Source: Caproiciproducens galactitolivorans
GTDB taxonomy: Bacteria; Bacillota; Clostridia; Oscillospirales; Acutalibacteraceae
Assembly (NCBI RefSeq): GCF_026672255.1
Contig: NZ_JAPOHA010000004.1
Location: forward strand, 124,001-188,000
DNA: 64,000 bases
Reading direction: 5' to 3'
Below are positions 1 to 8,090 of this stretch, piece by piece. Both the position numbers and the translations under genes were made by a program. Position 1 is the stretch's first letter, and every line of letters starts with the position of its first letter. A model generated the notes under the pieces. The model saw nothing but the letters and a program-made list of their open reading frames with translations. It searched no databases and had not been told where the DNA came from.

Positions 1-538
1 CGCTGATCGCTGTCGAGACTCCAATCTTGGTGCGTAGCTTTACCATCGCTGTGCTGTAAATCCAACGGACAGTTCCAGCCTTCATATGGAGTTGCTGGGC
101 AATTTCCCTGTAAGTCATATTACCACTCAGTTTCAGGGTAATGATTTCTTTCTGCCGTTCATTCATGCCGAAAAGGATGGAGCGGAAGTATTCCATATCT
201 ACAAATTCATCGATTTCCGTATAGGTCGACGGAAGATCGAAGGACTCGCTCAGGGGCAGCGTACCTTTACCCCTGCGCATTTCCTGAAGTGCTTCGTTTT
301 TCGTAACGGTATACAGCCAAGTCATTTCGCCGGAAGAAGGAAGTTTGTCATTGGCGAGCGTTTGCAGCCGAATCATGACATTCTGAACAATGTCATAGCT
401 TTGTTCCTGATCTTTGCAGATGGAAAAAGCCACTCCGTAAATGGTTTTAAAATAAGACTCGTACAGTTGTGTCAGCGCTTCATTCCGGGATGTCTTCATC
501 TCAGAAAAAATTGTTTGAATATCTTTCGTTTGTTCCAT
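1..538 (-). CDS. ECF-type RNA polymerase sigma factor (C-terminus cut by window edge)
   Basis: Translated from the ATG at 538, the frame stays open to the left edge, giving about 179 residues. The first half carries a sigma-70 region 2 pattern (YESYFKTIYGVAFSI..., then DIVQNVMIRLQ and MTWLYTVTKNEAL). The second half carries a region 4 helix-turn-helix (MNERQKEIITLKLSGNMTY, then REIAQQLHMKAGTVRWIYS). Such small two-region proteins direct RNA polymerase to stress or envelope-response promoters, usually under a membrane anti-sigma factor; that partner would lie to the left, outside the window. The call as a region 2/region 4 sigma factor is solid. The regulon and subgroup are unknown. Confidence 0.85.
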   Translation of the reverse strand, partial: MEQTKDIQTIFSEMKTSRNEALTQLYESYFKTIYGVAFSICKDQEQSYDIVQNVMIRLQTLANDKLPSSGEMTWLYTVTKNEALQEMRRGKGTLPLSESFDLPSTYTEIDEFVDMEYFRSILFGMNERQKEIITLKLSGNMTYREIAQQLHMKAGTVRWIYSTAMVKLRTKIGVSTAIS

Positions 539-1000
539 TATCATAAATCCTTAAAATTTCTTATTTGCTATTCGGACATTATATCATCCGTTGACACATT
601 TTCCTATCTTTTCATAGGCTCGTGTCAAAGAATAGCTTGGCAGGTCCGACATTTTTCTGCGTATGTGATCGAGATGAAAAAAGTCATGCTTTCGAGAGGG
701 AAAGCATGACTCCGGAAAAGTACAGGGAAAGGAAAAAGCAGTCTATCCATATGATTATCTGAATTTTCTGGTGCCGAATCCTGCCTTTTACCTTTCCGCG
801 CCAGCCGAACCCCTTTTTCTGCCCAATCAGGTGCTCCCAGTAAAACAAGCATACAGCACAACTGCCCTGCATGAACCTCAACTATCCATTATGGAAGTTT
901 TATAAAATAAAGCAGAATCCGAAAGAGAAGGGGGATTTGCGAGAGTAGTTTTTTCTTGTCTGATTGAAATAGCAAATTTCTTCCACTGCGATCTTATAAA
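539..1000. other. Intergenic debris with no convincing gene
   Basis: No frame in this stretch has both a plausible ribosome site and a recognisable protein. It contains a minus-strand terminator-like hairpin (676-711) and the region upstream of the sigma factor. Together with the gene fragments just to the right, it looks like decayed accessory DNA. Confidence 0.5.
676..711 (-). terminator. Rho-independent terminator, minus strand
   Basis: A perfect 12-bp inverted repeat (AGTCATGCTTTC at 682-693, GAAAGCATGACT at 700-711) with a 6-nt loop. On the minus strand it is followed by a run of five T (681-677). It would end transcripts coming from the decayed amidohydrolase at 1001-1143, or from a lost neighbour. 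Confidence 0.7.
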
Positions 1001-1143
1001 CTATAAATTAAAAAGATATTCTGCATTTCCGTGCTCGATACGCTCTTTATCAATTAGACTTATTGGAAGCTGATTTAAGAAGGTGAGTGCTGCAGTCATT
1101 GATCCGTATGGATAATCTGTTGAGAACATGATTCTACCATCGA
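1001..1143 (-). pseudogene. C-terminal remnant of an amidohydrolase-2 family protein
   Basis: Reading the minus strand up to the TAG at 1003-1001 gives a tail containing DGRIMFSTDYPYGSM, then FLNQLPIS and ERIEHGNAEYLFNL. The DRIMF(S/G)TDYP signature followed by a helix ending HGNAxxLF is the usual carboxyl end of metal-dependent amidohydrolases of the decarboxylase-like Amidohydro_2 family. Only about 46 residues remain; the rest of the barrel is absent, because the sequence switches at about 1138-1143 into a recombinase fragment on the other strand. Confidence 0.75.
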
Positions 1144-1501
1144 TACCGCCGCCATCAGCGCCCGAATTGAGGAAGTGGACAGCGTCATGATGGATTTGGT
1201 GGAATTAAGCTCCCGCTCCTCCGCCAGCGCGGATTATTTCGACGCAAAATTCAAGGAGATTTCCGATGAACGCACAGAACTGCAGAACAGGCTGAGAGGT
1301 CACGAACAGCGGCAGGTCATCGCCCAAAACAACAATGCCCGGATGAAAGAACTGTTCGAGATACTGGAACAGGCAAATTTCAATCTCAATGAATACGACG
1401 AAGCACTGGTGAAACAATTGATCGCCAAGGTGACTATAGTTTCCGCAGAAAAGATACAAATCACCTTCAGGGGTGGTTTTGAGGTGGAGCAGGCATTATG
1501 A
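1139..1501 (+). pseudogene. C-terminal remnant of a large serine recombinase
   Basis: The frame starting IDTAAISARIEEVDSVMMDL runs through a long coiled-coil-like helix and ends with LVKQLIAKVTIVSAEKIQITF, then RGGFEVE. This pattern (coiled coil, then IxKVTV...I.F..G.E) is typical of the C-terminus of large resolvase/Tn4451-type recombinases. The catalytic resolvase domain and zinc ribbon are missing and there is no ribosome site, so it is a fragment. It marks this side of the ATPase/protease module as a former integration site. Confidence 0.75.
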
Positions 1502-1647
1502 GTCGGGCATAGGCACAAGGAAAAATCGCACCATAAAGATATGTACGGGTAAAACACGGAATTCTTGAAATATAATGTTCGTTCGCAAATTTGTGTATAA
1601 CGTTCTTGATTTATTCCATAATAATTGATATATTTTAATAATCGTTC

Positions 1648-1676
1648 TTTACATTTTACAATCGTTCGTATATAAT
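1648..1676 (+). promoter_or_regulatory. Promoter of the ATPase/protease operon, preceded by GTTC repeats
   Basis: TTTACA (1648-1653), a 17-nt spacer and a perfect TATAAT (1671-1676) form a strong sigma-A promoter. The start site would lie only about 15 nt before the start codon. Motifs around CGTTC recur near 1577, 1602, 1643 and 1663, the last two bracketing the -35, and could be operator half sites. Confidence 0.75.
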
Positions 1677-1695
1677 ATGGATAGAGGTGAGCAAA

Positions 1696-2829
1696 ATGAA
1701 GTACTCAATAGAAATAGGAAAGATAGTAGAGGGGGCTTTGAAACATGATCAACTAAAAGTGCTTAATTATACAAAACAACTTATAGCGAAATTAGAACAA
1801 GACCGCGAAACCCGTGCAGCTAATAAATTCAGTAATATGCTCGCGATGCAAAATGAAACGTCTCTTTCTGCTATGGGTATGAATAAGGAAACTAATGTAC
1901 CTGTGGACGCTGAATCCCGTACAAGGCTGGCTGATGTAATCTATCCCACAGAAAATAACATTGAAGTTATTTTATCAAAAAGCAATTCAGAAAAACTGAA
2001 TTCCTTTATTTTGAGCTATAAATATGCCGATAAACTAAATTCTTTAGGCATCGGGGTTTCCAATACTTTACTTTTATATGGCCCGCCGGGATGTGGAAAA
2101 ACAAAATGTGCTTATTTGATTGCCAAAGAATTGCATTTGCCTTTAGTACTTGCGCGTTTAGATAGTTTAATATCTTCCTATTTAGGAACTACCGCAAAAA
2201 ACATCCGAACATTATTCGAATTTGCGCAAAAAACACCTTGTGTATTATTTCTTGATGAGTTTGATGCTATCGCAAAAGCTCGTGATGATAGCAATGAACT
2301 CGGAGAGCTAAAACGAGTGGTAAACAGCTTGCTGCAAAATGTAGATTCAATGAGTAGCGACAGTTTGTTATTAGCTGCAACAAATCATGATAGTCTGCTT
2401 GATCCCGCTGTTTGGCGACGTTTTGATTATAAGTTGGAGATTGAATTACCAGACACGGAGGCCATTGTTAAAATGATTGATCTATTTATCAATGGGGTTG
2501 TGGAGTTTAGTAATAAAGAAAAACATGAATTAGCGGCCGCTTTTTTAGGATTGAGTGGTGCAAATGTTGAAGAAATAATTAAAAAATCTCTACGAAATGC
2601 AGTCATCCATGAAAATGATTTCTCCAAGATGAGTATATATGAGGAACTCTTTAATTTTAAAAAAATACTGCCCCAAAGCAGTGCAGATGAAAAGGTTCTT
2701 TTGAAAATAAAAGCTAATTTTTTGCGCGAATGTAATGAGAAGGTATTCAGTTACGCAATTATTGCAGATATATTGAATGTTTCAAAAACGACAGTATCAA
2801 AACTAATTAAGGAGGAGGATGGACAATGA
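1696..2829 (+). CDS. AAA+ ATPase partner of a subtilase (putative defence module)
   Basis: A 377-residue AAA+ protein with Walker A GPPGCGKT (129-136), Walker B VLFLDEFD (183-190), sensor-1 Asn in LLAATNH (about 230) and an arginine finger in RRFD (241-242). The N-terminal ~100 residues are helical. The C-terminus has a possible helix-turn-helix (SYAIIADILNVSKTTVSKLI). ATG 1696 is preferred over GTG 1687 because AGAGGTG lies at the right distance. The stop overlaps the protease start (ATGA, 2826-2829), so the two are translationally coupled. AAA+/S8 peptidase pairs recur in bacterial defence islands; I recall RefSeq naming similar pairs IteA/IteS but could not verify it. The gene is visibly more AT-rich than the window, suggesting transfer. 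Confidence 0.85.
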   Translation: MKYSIEIGKIVEGALKHDQLKVLNYTKQLIAKLEQDRETRAANKFSNMLAMQNETSLSAMGMNKETNVPVDAESRTRLADVIYPTENNIEVILSKSNSEKLNSFILSYKYADKLNSLGIGVSNTLLLYGPPGCGKTKCAYLIAKELHLPLVLARLDSLISSYLGTTAKNIRTLFEFAQKTPCVLFLDEFDAIAKARDDSNELGELKRVVNSLLQNVDSMSSDSLLLAATNHDSLLDPAVWRRFDYKLEIELPDTEAIVKMIDLFINGVVEFSNKEKHELAAAFLGLSGANVEEIIKKSLRNAVIHENDFSKMSIYEELFNFKKILPQSSADEKVLLKIKANFLRECNEKVFSYAIIADILNVSKTTVSKLIKEEDGQ

Positions 2830-5108
2830 GTGAAAAGAATTTACCTATAAAAGTGGTTCTTCAAAAAGCTACAGATACACAGAAGAATCTAGGAGGTGGC
2901 GGCCCAAAATTTTTTGGAGAAGTGACTCCAGAATTGCAAGCCGAAATTTCACACAAGTTTCAAGATGTTCTTGATTTTTACGACGATGTCTTTACGGAAA
3001 ATGAACTTGTACCTGCTGTTGGCAAAATCACTGTTAAGCCTGAAGCTATAGCTAAATCGCACAAGCCAAGCGATCTCTGCCGCAAATGCCCTATTATTGG
3101 CAGTGATGATTTAGACGAAATTTATATAAGGGTTACTAAAAAGGCAATCGAAGAAACTGTTGCATTGATTCAAAATCCACCAACCAAAGCATTTCGTGCA
3201 AATATGACAGCCGTCTCTGATATTCAGCCTATAAGAACAGACGAAAAAATATCAGAAGACCTTGTTGAAATTTCAGCTCAAGGAAAATTTGAAACAATTA
3301 AAAATAAAATTAAAGTAAAAATCTTTAATTTCGATGATGCCTTTGATGATAACCAAATTATGAGCTATATTATGAAAAAGCTTTCAGATTATGGTTTTTT
3401 AGAAAATCATGAACTTATCACATACGGAGATCGTATTAAATTTATAAAAATTGAAGTGTCTTCATATGAGGATATAGTAAAAATAGCTTCAATAAATGGC
3501 GTAAAGTCAATTGATTTTTTTCAAGAATACTCGCTTCCATTAAGTGAATTTATTAAAACCAATTTAAAATCATTTCTGGACGACGAGCATTCTAACAGCG
3601 ATATTATGATAGGAATCATCGATGGTGGGATAAGCGATGACAATGCATTTCTAAAACCTTACGTTGTAGCCCGCGAAAAATATGTGAATGAGGCTTACCA
3701 AAATTCAAGCCATGCAACATTTATTGCATCCACCATACAATATGGTAACAAGTTAAATGGAATCATAGCAACCAACAAACAAAGATTCAAGTTTGTTGAT
3801 ATAATCGCCATGCCAAATAGTAATCCGGATTTTGGCCCAACAGATACTATCGGCGAAGAAGAACTAATGGAAATCATAGAAGAAGTAATGCAGAAATACT
3901 CTTCCAACGTTAAAATCTGGAACCTTTCACTGGGAATTGAAAGCAAAGTTTGCAAAGGGTCTATGTCTGATTTAGGCACTTTCTTAGACTATATTCAAGA
4001 TAAATACCAAGTCCAGATATTTGTCTCAAGTGGTAATCTAAATTCACTTCCTCTAAGAGAATGGCCAACTCAGACAAATATGGGGGAACGAGATAGAATT
4101 ATTTCGCCTGCCGATTCTGTTAGGGCAATCACAGTTGGATCTGTAGCTCTTTACGACTCCGAAAATTCGATTGTAAAAGAAAATGAGCCATCACCTTTCA
4201 GCAGGAGAGGCCCTGGTGCAAACTATATAGTCAAACCTGATGTGGTTGATTATGGTGGCAACCTTACAAAAGATTTACATATCAATGGACTTGGTATGAA
4301 AGGTTTGGATATAAAAGGAAACGTTATTGAAGGAAATGGTACAAGTTATTCTAACCCTAGAGTGGTACAAAAATTTGCTTCTGTCTACGACGAAATGATT
4401 GAAAAAGATATTTTGTTAGCAAAGGCAATGATTATCCATTCTGCCAGAATGACATCTCGTGATCTTTTGGAGAAAAATCAGGATAATATTAAATACTATG
4501 GCTTTGGCATGCCAGCCGTTAATGTGCAAGACATCTTACAATGCAGTGAGGACGAGGTGACTCTTGTATTTCGTCAAAAAGTACCTCAAGGATCACACCT
4601 AGAAATGTTCGATTTCCCCTATCCCAATTCGCTAATTAATAATGGGAAATGCTATGGTGAAATAGGAATGACACTTGCTTATAATCCTATTCTAGATGAT
4701 CGCTATGGCAGGGAGTACTGCAGAACCAATATTGATGTAAGCTTTGGCACTTACAAATATAATTCGAATTCCGGAAAGATCGATTTTTCTGGAGAGGTTC
4801 CTCTTGAATGCTCGTGGGATGAAAAATTTGAAAAAGCCAGAGTTGAGAACGGGTTTAAATGGAGTCCGATTAAATCTTATTACAGAAAAATAAGTAGAGG
4901 AATTCAACTTGGAGATGGATGGAAAATTCGTATTGATATGAATCCAAGAAACGGGTTAAATGTCTTATCTCAGGAATTTGTTTTGATTTTAACCATAAAA
5001 GATCCTACAGGACATGATATTTATTCAGAAGTAGTAAATGGGCTTAGAACAAGAGGATATGTCACCAATAACCTCGAAACCAGACAACAGATTCGTCAGA
5101 GGCAATAA
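2826..5108 (+). CDS. S8 (subtilisin-like) peptidase, cytoplasmic, partner of AAA+ ATPase
   Basis: A 760-residue subtilase with the catalytic triad in order: Asp266 in IGIIDGGI, His296 in SSHATFIAS (HAT instead of the usual HGT), oxyanion Asn404 in SSGNLNS and Ser507 in GNGTSYSNP. The first ~255 residues form an extra domain beginning with a glycine-rich LGGGGPKFFGE stretch seen in ATPase-associated subtilases. The ~220 residues after the catalytic Ser form a C-terminal domain. No signal peptide is visible, so it should act in the cytoplasm. Its coupling to the AAA+ gene suggests the ATPase senses or feeds it, or holds it inactive until triggered; that is inference. AT-rich codon use differs from the surrounding genes. 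Confidence 0.88.
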   Translation: MSEKNLPIKVVLQKATDTQKNLGGGGPKFFGEVTPELQAEISHKFQDVLDFYDDVFTENELVPAVGKITVKPEAIAKSHKPSDLCRKCPIIGSDDLDEIYIRVTKKAIEETVALIQNPPTKAFRANMTAVSDIQPIRTDEKISEDLVEISAQGKFETIKNKIKVKIFNFDDAFDDNQIMSYIMKKLSDYGFLENHELITYGDRIKFIKIEVSSYEDIVKIASINGVKSIDFFQEYSLPLSEFIKTNLKSFLDDEHSNSDIMIGIIDGGISDDNAFLKPYVVAREKYVNEAYQNSSHATFIASTIQYGNKLNGIIATNKQRFKFVDIIAMPNSNPDFGPTDTIGEEELMEIIEEVMQKYSSNVKIWNLSLGIESKVCKGSMSDLGTFLDYIQDKYQVQIFVSSGNLNSLPLREWPTQTNMGERDRIISPADSVRAITVGSVALYDSENSIVKENEPSPFSRRGPGANYIVKPDVVDYGGNLTKDLHINGLGMKGLDIKGNVIEGNGTSYSNPRVVQKFASVYDEMIEKDILLAKAMIIHSARMTSRDLLEKNQDNIKYYGFGMPAVNVQDILQCSEDEVTLVFRQKVPQGSHLEMFDFPYPNSLINNGKCYGEIGMTLAYNPILDDRYGREYCRTNIDVSFGTYKYNSNSGKIDFSGEVPLECSWDEKFEKARVENGFKWSPIKSYYRKISRGIQLGDGWKIRIDMNPRNGLNVLSQEFVLILTIKDPTGHDIYSEVVNGLRTRGYVTNNLETRQQIRQRQ

Positions 5109-5139
5109 CACTATGCATCTAAATTGAGCAAATGACACA

Positions 5140-5180
5140 AGAAATCAGCTCAGTCCGCAGGACTGGGCTGATTTCTTTGT
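5140..5180 (+). terminator. Terminator after the subtilase
   Basis: A 17-bp stem (arms 5140-5156 and 5160-5176, one G-U pair) with a 3-nt loop, followed by a T-rich tail. It lies 31 nt downstream of the subtilase stop. The sequence right after it (TTGCCGAACG...) recurs behind the hairpin at 6591-6629, so it is part of the dispersed repeat described below. Confidence 0.75.
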
Positions 5181-5241
5181 TGCCGAACGCTGGGTGAGAA
5201 CCCACCGGCACAAGTACGGAGATACAGGCGGGTTATTTGCC

Positions 5242-5316
5242 CCTTCATAAAAAACGGAGGGAATCGCGGTACGCGGGCTATTTCCGCATCACCTTCGAAT
5301 CCCACCGCTTCCGCCA
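5242..5316 (+). repeat. Dispersed repeat copy A, ending like a tRNA 3' end
   Basis: This 75-bp stretch is closely matched by 6518-6591. Its last part, TTCGAATCCCACCGCTTCC followed by GCCA, is what the T-loop, T-stem and acceptor 3' strand of a tRNA look like. The part before it cannot fold the other half of a T-arm, so this is not a complete tRNA. A tRNA-end-like direct repeat is a common form of integrase attachment site. A hairpin (GGTACTCAGC 5336-5345, GCTGAGTACC 5351-5360) follows. Confidence 0.6.
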
Positions 5317-5335
5317 CGGGCACAGCCCGTTTCGT

Positions 5336-5363
5336 GGTACTCAGCTAATCGCTGAGTACCTTT
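5336..5363 (+). terminator. Hairpin between convergent genes
   Basis: Perfect 10-bp stem (5336-5345 and 5351-5360) with a 5-nt loop, then TTTG. A near-identical hairpin follows ligD at 10841-10865, so this is a conserved piece of the repeat family. Its T-tail is short, so terminator strength is uncertain. Confidence 0.5.
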
Positions 5364-5387
5364 GCTATGGTATAAAATTTGTCAATC

Positions 5388-6365
5388 TTAAAAATCAAAG
5401 ATCGGTTCAATATACTCTTTAATAAGCCCTATTCTATCCTTAGCGTCCGGCATAAAAAGAGAAGCAATCGAAACCACTATTTTTTTCTTTGTATTGACAT
5501 AGATTACATTGCCGCCGTCGCCCAGAGCCGCGTAGCTATCCCCGTCAATGATCCACCAAAGATAGCCATAGGCCAGATTGCCCCATTGGACGCATCGGCT
5601 ATGTTCGCTTGTGCTCTCAGCAATCCACCCGGCCGATACAATTTGTTTACCATCCCACATTCCGCCATTCAGGTACAATTGGCCTATCTTGGCCATCTCC
5701 GAAGGCGTCAGGAAAAGACCCCAGCTTGCCGTGTTTATCCCTTGCGCGTCAACAGCCCAGCCACTGGTGTTTTTATTATTCATAACGGCGATATGCTCTT
5801 CTTTATTACGCAGCACCACGTTGTGCGGAACATTGATTCCCAGCGGCAAGAATAAATTTTCTCTAGCGAAATCAAGTATGGACTGTCCTGTCGCCCTTAC
5901 AAGGATCCCTGACAAAATGTGGGTTCCTCCGATGGCGGAATAATTGAATTCCCCGACGGCTCCATCCCCGCCTAATAAATCGAGTGCATCCTGAATCGGG
6001 TTCCGGCTTGCAAAGAACTTTTCGTATGGTTCCGTCTTATATTTATACGGAGCCGTCATGGTAAGCAGATTTTTAATCGCAACGCCCTGTATTGTTTTTT
6101 CGCCTGTTTGAACAGTGTAATCCGGAAAAAAGTCCAACACCTTCCGGTCTACACTTTTGATATAACCTTTATCAATGGCGATGCCAACCAACACGGAAAA
6201 AACGCTCTTTGTCACCGAATACACATGAACGGCGTTATCGGCGGTATATCCATTAAAGTAATTTTCATATGATTTCATGCCGTTTTTTTGCATAACAATG
6301 CCTGTGATATTGCTATAATCACTGTTTATTGTTTTTTCAAGCTCTTTGATTTTTTCCTGATGCAT
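5388..6365 (-). CDS. Serine hydrolase of the beta-lactamase (class C / PBP4-like) family
   Basis: 325 residues. The nucleophile motif is SVTK (SxxK) in VYSVTKSVFSVLVG near residue 54. The second motif is YSA in FNYSAIGGTH, where family members usually have YxN. The third is GDGGN near the C-terminus, in place of KTG/HTG. This is the esterase/D-aminopeptidase-like branch of PF00144 rather than a proven beta-lactamase. No signal peptide is seen, so it is probably cytoplasmic. ATG 6365 is chosen because AAAGGAGG lies 9 nt upstream; the TTG two codons earlier is too close. It is monocistronic, between two copies of the dispersed repeat. Substrate unknown. Confidence 0.82.
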   Translation of the reverse strand: MHQEKIKELEKTINSDYSNITGIVMQKNGMKSYENYFNGYTADNAVHVYSVTKSVFSVLVGIAIDKGYIKSVDRKVLDFFPDYTVQTGEKTIQGVAIKNLLTMTAPYKYKTEPYEKFFASRNPIQDALDLLGGDGAVGEFNYSAIGGTHILSGILVRATGQSILDFARENLFLPLGINVPHNVVLRNKEEHIAVMNNKNTSGWAVDAQGINTASWGLFLTPSEMAKIGQLYLNGGMWDGKQIVSAGWIAESTSEHSRCVQWGNLAYGYLWWIIDGDSYAALGDGGNVIYVNTKKKIVVSIASLFMPDAKDRIGLIKEYIEPIFDF

Positions 6366-6390
6366 AATCAATTGCCTCCTTTAAGTTATA

Positions 6391-6438
6391 AAGGATATCC
6401 TTGAAATATAGGATATATCGATTAAAAATATTTTTCAA
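6391..6438 (-). promoter_or_regulatory. Promoter of the serine hydrolase with a palindrome in the leader
   Basis: On the minus strand TTGAAA (6438-6433), 17 nt and TATCCT (6415-6410) form a promoter. A perfect 12-bp palindrome AAGGATATCCTT (6391-6402) covers the early transcribed region, and a related GGATATAT half lies over the -10. This could be an operator for an unidentified regulator. Confidence 0.55.
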
Positions 6439-6517
6439 GAATTATTTTTAAATAATGAAAAACTTGATAACTACTTACAATTTCCGGTAAGTTTTTCTTA
6501 ATCTGCTCTATACGAAT

Positions 6518-6591
6518 CCTTCATGCAAAACGAGGGAATCGCGGCACGCGGGCTGTTTCAGCGCCACCTTCAAATCCCACCGCTTCCGCCA
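6518..6591 (+). repeat. Dispersed repeat copy B, ending like a tRNA 3' end
   Basis: Direct repeat of 5242-5316 with few differences. It ends CAAATCCCACCGCTTCC followed by GCCA and runs straight into the stem of the terminator at 6591-6629. Copies A and B bracket the serine hydrolase in the same orientation, as an inserted cassette between attachment sites would be bracketed. Confidence 0.6.
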
Positions 6592-6629
6592 AAAAAGCAG
6601 CGCAGTCCAAAGGATTGCGCTGCTTTTTT
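6591..6629 (-). terminator. Bidirectional terminator, serves the GyrI-like gene
   Basis: An 18-bp stem, AAAAAAGCAGCGCAGTCC (6591-6608) with GGATTGCGCTGCTTTTTT (6612-6629) and an AAA loop. Six T follow on either strand. It lies just downstream of the minus-strand gene at 6664-7104. Confidence 0.85.
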
Positions 6630-6663
6630 GTTGCCGAACGGCTGGGTGGGAACCCACCTGACT

Positions 6664-7104
6664 TTATCTTAATGCGACGTAAATATCGATGTCTGCACTC
6701 TCCCAGTCACTGTTAAGATATTCCTCAAAATCGCCGGTAAAGCTTCTGTCCAAATCCATTTGCCAGATTTCGCCCCAGGCCTCGGCGACTGCTTTTACCA
6801 TATCTCCGTGTACGGAAAATTTCGCATATTTGCCTGCCGGAATCACCTTTACCGTCAGTTCCTCATTCTCCGGCTTGGAGACCTCATTTCCGACTGTAAC
6901 GCAATATTGGTCGTTTGCGTAATCCGAATAAAGCCCGATGGCATATTCGTTCACTTTGTTTTTGATCGCGGCATTTACTCCGCCCTGGTAGAGCTTTTCC
7001 CAAAGTCCGCTAATGACTTCGCCCATTTTGGGATCGGCGTTTCCTGTAATTGCGCTGAGCCCTACCACTGTTTTTTGCTCTAAATTTACGATTTCATAAT
7101 TCAT
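6664..7104 (-). CDS. GyrI-like / effector-binding domain protein
   Basis: 146 residues resembling the stand-alone AraC-type effector-binding domain (GyrI-like family). It starts MNYEIVNLEQKTVVGLSA, has a central YAIGLYSDYAND strand and the family motif VIPAGKYAKFSVHG, and ends DIDIYVALR. These small proteins bind amphipathic small molecules or inhibit a target protein. ATG 7104 is used because GGAGG lies 8 nt upstream. The neighbour directly upstream is a WYL regulator on the same strand, and both have a palindrome containing ATATGAC in front, so the regulator probably controls this gene. Ligand unknown. Confidence 0.8.
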   Translation of the reverse strand: MNYEIVNLEQKTVVGLSAITGNADPKMGEVISGLWEKLYQGGVNAAIKNKVNEYAIGLYSDYANDQYCVTVGNEVSKPENEELTVKVIPAGKYAKFSVHGDMVKAVAEAWGEIWQMDLDRSFTGDFEEYLNSDWESADIDIYVALR

Positions 7105-7134
7105 ACGGATAACCTCCACATATTTGATGAGGCT

Positions 7135-7175
7135 ATTATACTTTGTTTAATATGACAACTGCGTGTCGTATTAAA
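7135..7175 (-). promoter_or_regulatory. Promoter and operator of the GyrI-like gene
   Basis: The minus-strand -10 TATAAT is at 7140-7135; no good -35 is seen. An inverted repeat TTTAATATGACA (7146-7157) and TGTCGTATTAAA (7164-7175), 11 of 12 bp matching with a 6-nt spacer, covers the -35 region and the stop codon of the WYL gene. The ATATGAC core recurs in the palindrome before the WYL gene. Confidence 0.6.
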
Positions 7176-8067
7176 GATAATGATTCAATGTTTTTTGCAG
7201 TTCTGCTTTCACATCATTCCGCACGTTCTCCGGCTCTAAAACTTCACAATGGCTGCCGAAAGTTGCGATATAGTAAACGACCCATTCCCCTTTCGGATAG
7301 TCAATTTCCGCAAGAAAACTTCCGTCCTCCTGCTGTTCATAGCGGTCAAATTCATCATATATCCTGTAAGCAACCTCCGCAGACAGCTTTAATTTTAAGG
7401 TAACGTACTCTTCCTGAAACACATTCCTGCCGGAAAAAATTTGTTTTGGGGATTTCCGCTGAAAATTTTGCCCGGATACACAAAGCTCCCGGATTCGGCT
7501 TAATTTAAAGAACCGGAAATCATCTCGCGACTTACAATAGCCATATAGATACCATGCACCGCTTTTAAAGCAAAGCTTTAACGGCTCGACTTCACGTGAC
7601 GTCCGCTGTCCTTTTGCACTGGCATAGGAAAAGGAAACCACCCTTTTGCCTATGATTGCAGGTTTCATTGTATTGAATGTTTCCGTTTCGTTCTGCGCGT
7701 TGGCCCAGGAAGAAAAATCGACTTCAATCCAATCGGTGTTGGATTCACCGAACAAACTGCTGAGTTTCTTAAGCGCGGTATCTGTTTTGCTGGGATGAAC
7801 CGCGTTTACCGCTTTCAGCGAAGACAGAATATCTTCTTTTTCTTCATCTGTGATAACCGCTTTATTCAGCACAAAATCAGGCAGCAGGGATATACCGCCG
7901 CCCTTCCCTTTGCTCATATAAACAGGGATTCCGGCAGAAGACAGCGTTTCAATATCACGATAGATGGTTCTTTGGGAAACCTCGAATCGCTCTGCAAGGG
8001 CCCTCGACGTAACTGTTTTTTGATCAAGCAGGATATATAAAATTTCGAATAACCGATTAATTTGCAT
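7171..8067 (-). CDS. WYL-domain transcriptional regulator (YafY/PafC type)
   Basis: 298 residues. An N-terminal winged HTH (MQINRLFEILYILLDQKTV, then RALAERFEVSQRTIYRDIETL) is followed by a WYL ligand-sensing domain (RREVEPLKL-like SREVEPLKLCFKSGAWYLYGY, with the W-Y-L triad) and a WCX-type C-terminal region. Members act as repressors or activators and often sense nucleotides or small metabolites. The start at 8067 is preferred to the upstream in-frame codons because GGGTGG sits properly before it and the HTH begins immediately. An operator-like palindrome precedes it (8091-8126), pointing to autoregulation, with a related palindrome in front of the adjacent GyrI-like gene. Confidence 0.88.
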   Translation of the reverse strand: MQINRLFEILYILLDQKTVTSRALAERFEVSQRTIYRDIETLSSAGIPVYMSKGKGGGISLLPDFVLNKAVITDEEKEDILSSLKAVNAVHPSKTDTALKKLSSLFGESNTDWIEVDFSSWANAQNETETFNTMKPAIIGKRVVSFSYASAKGQRTSREVEPLKLCFKSGAWYLYGYCKSRDDFRFFKLSRIRELCVSGQNFQRKSPKQIFSGRNVFQEEYVTLKLKLSAEVAYRIYDEFDRYEQQEDGSFLAEIDYPKGEWVVYYIATFGSHCEVLEPENVRNDVKAELQKTLNHYL

Positions 8068-8090
8068 TTTACCACCCTGTTTCAGTATAC

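Noticed and set aside
625-881. Small minus-strand frames at 625-861 and 684-881
   Set aside because: They run across a terminator hairpin, overlap each other and have no protein resemblance.
5242-5316. Complete tRNA gene
   Set aside because: Only the T-loop/acceptor 3' half is recognisable; the 5' acceptor strand, D-arm and anticodon arm cannot be folded.
5388-6365. True beta-lactamase (antibiotic resistance gene)
   Set aside because: SVTK is present but the second and third motifs (YSA, GDGGN) and the lack of a signal peptide fit the esterase/peptidase branch better.
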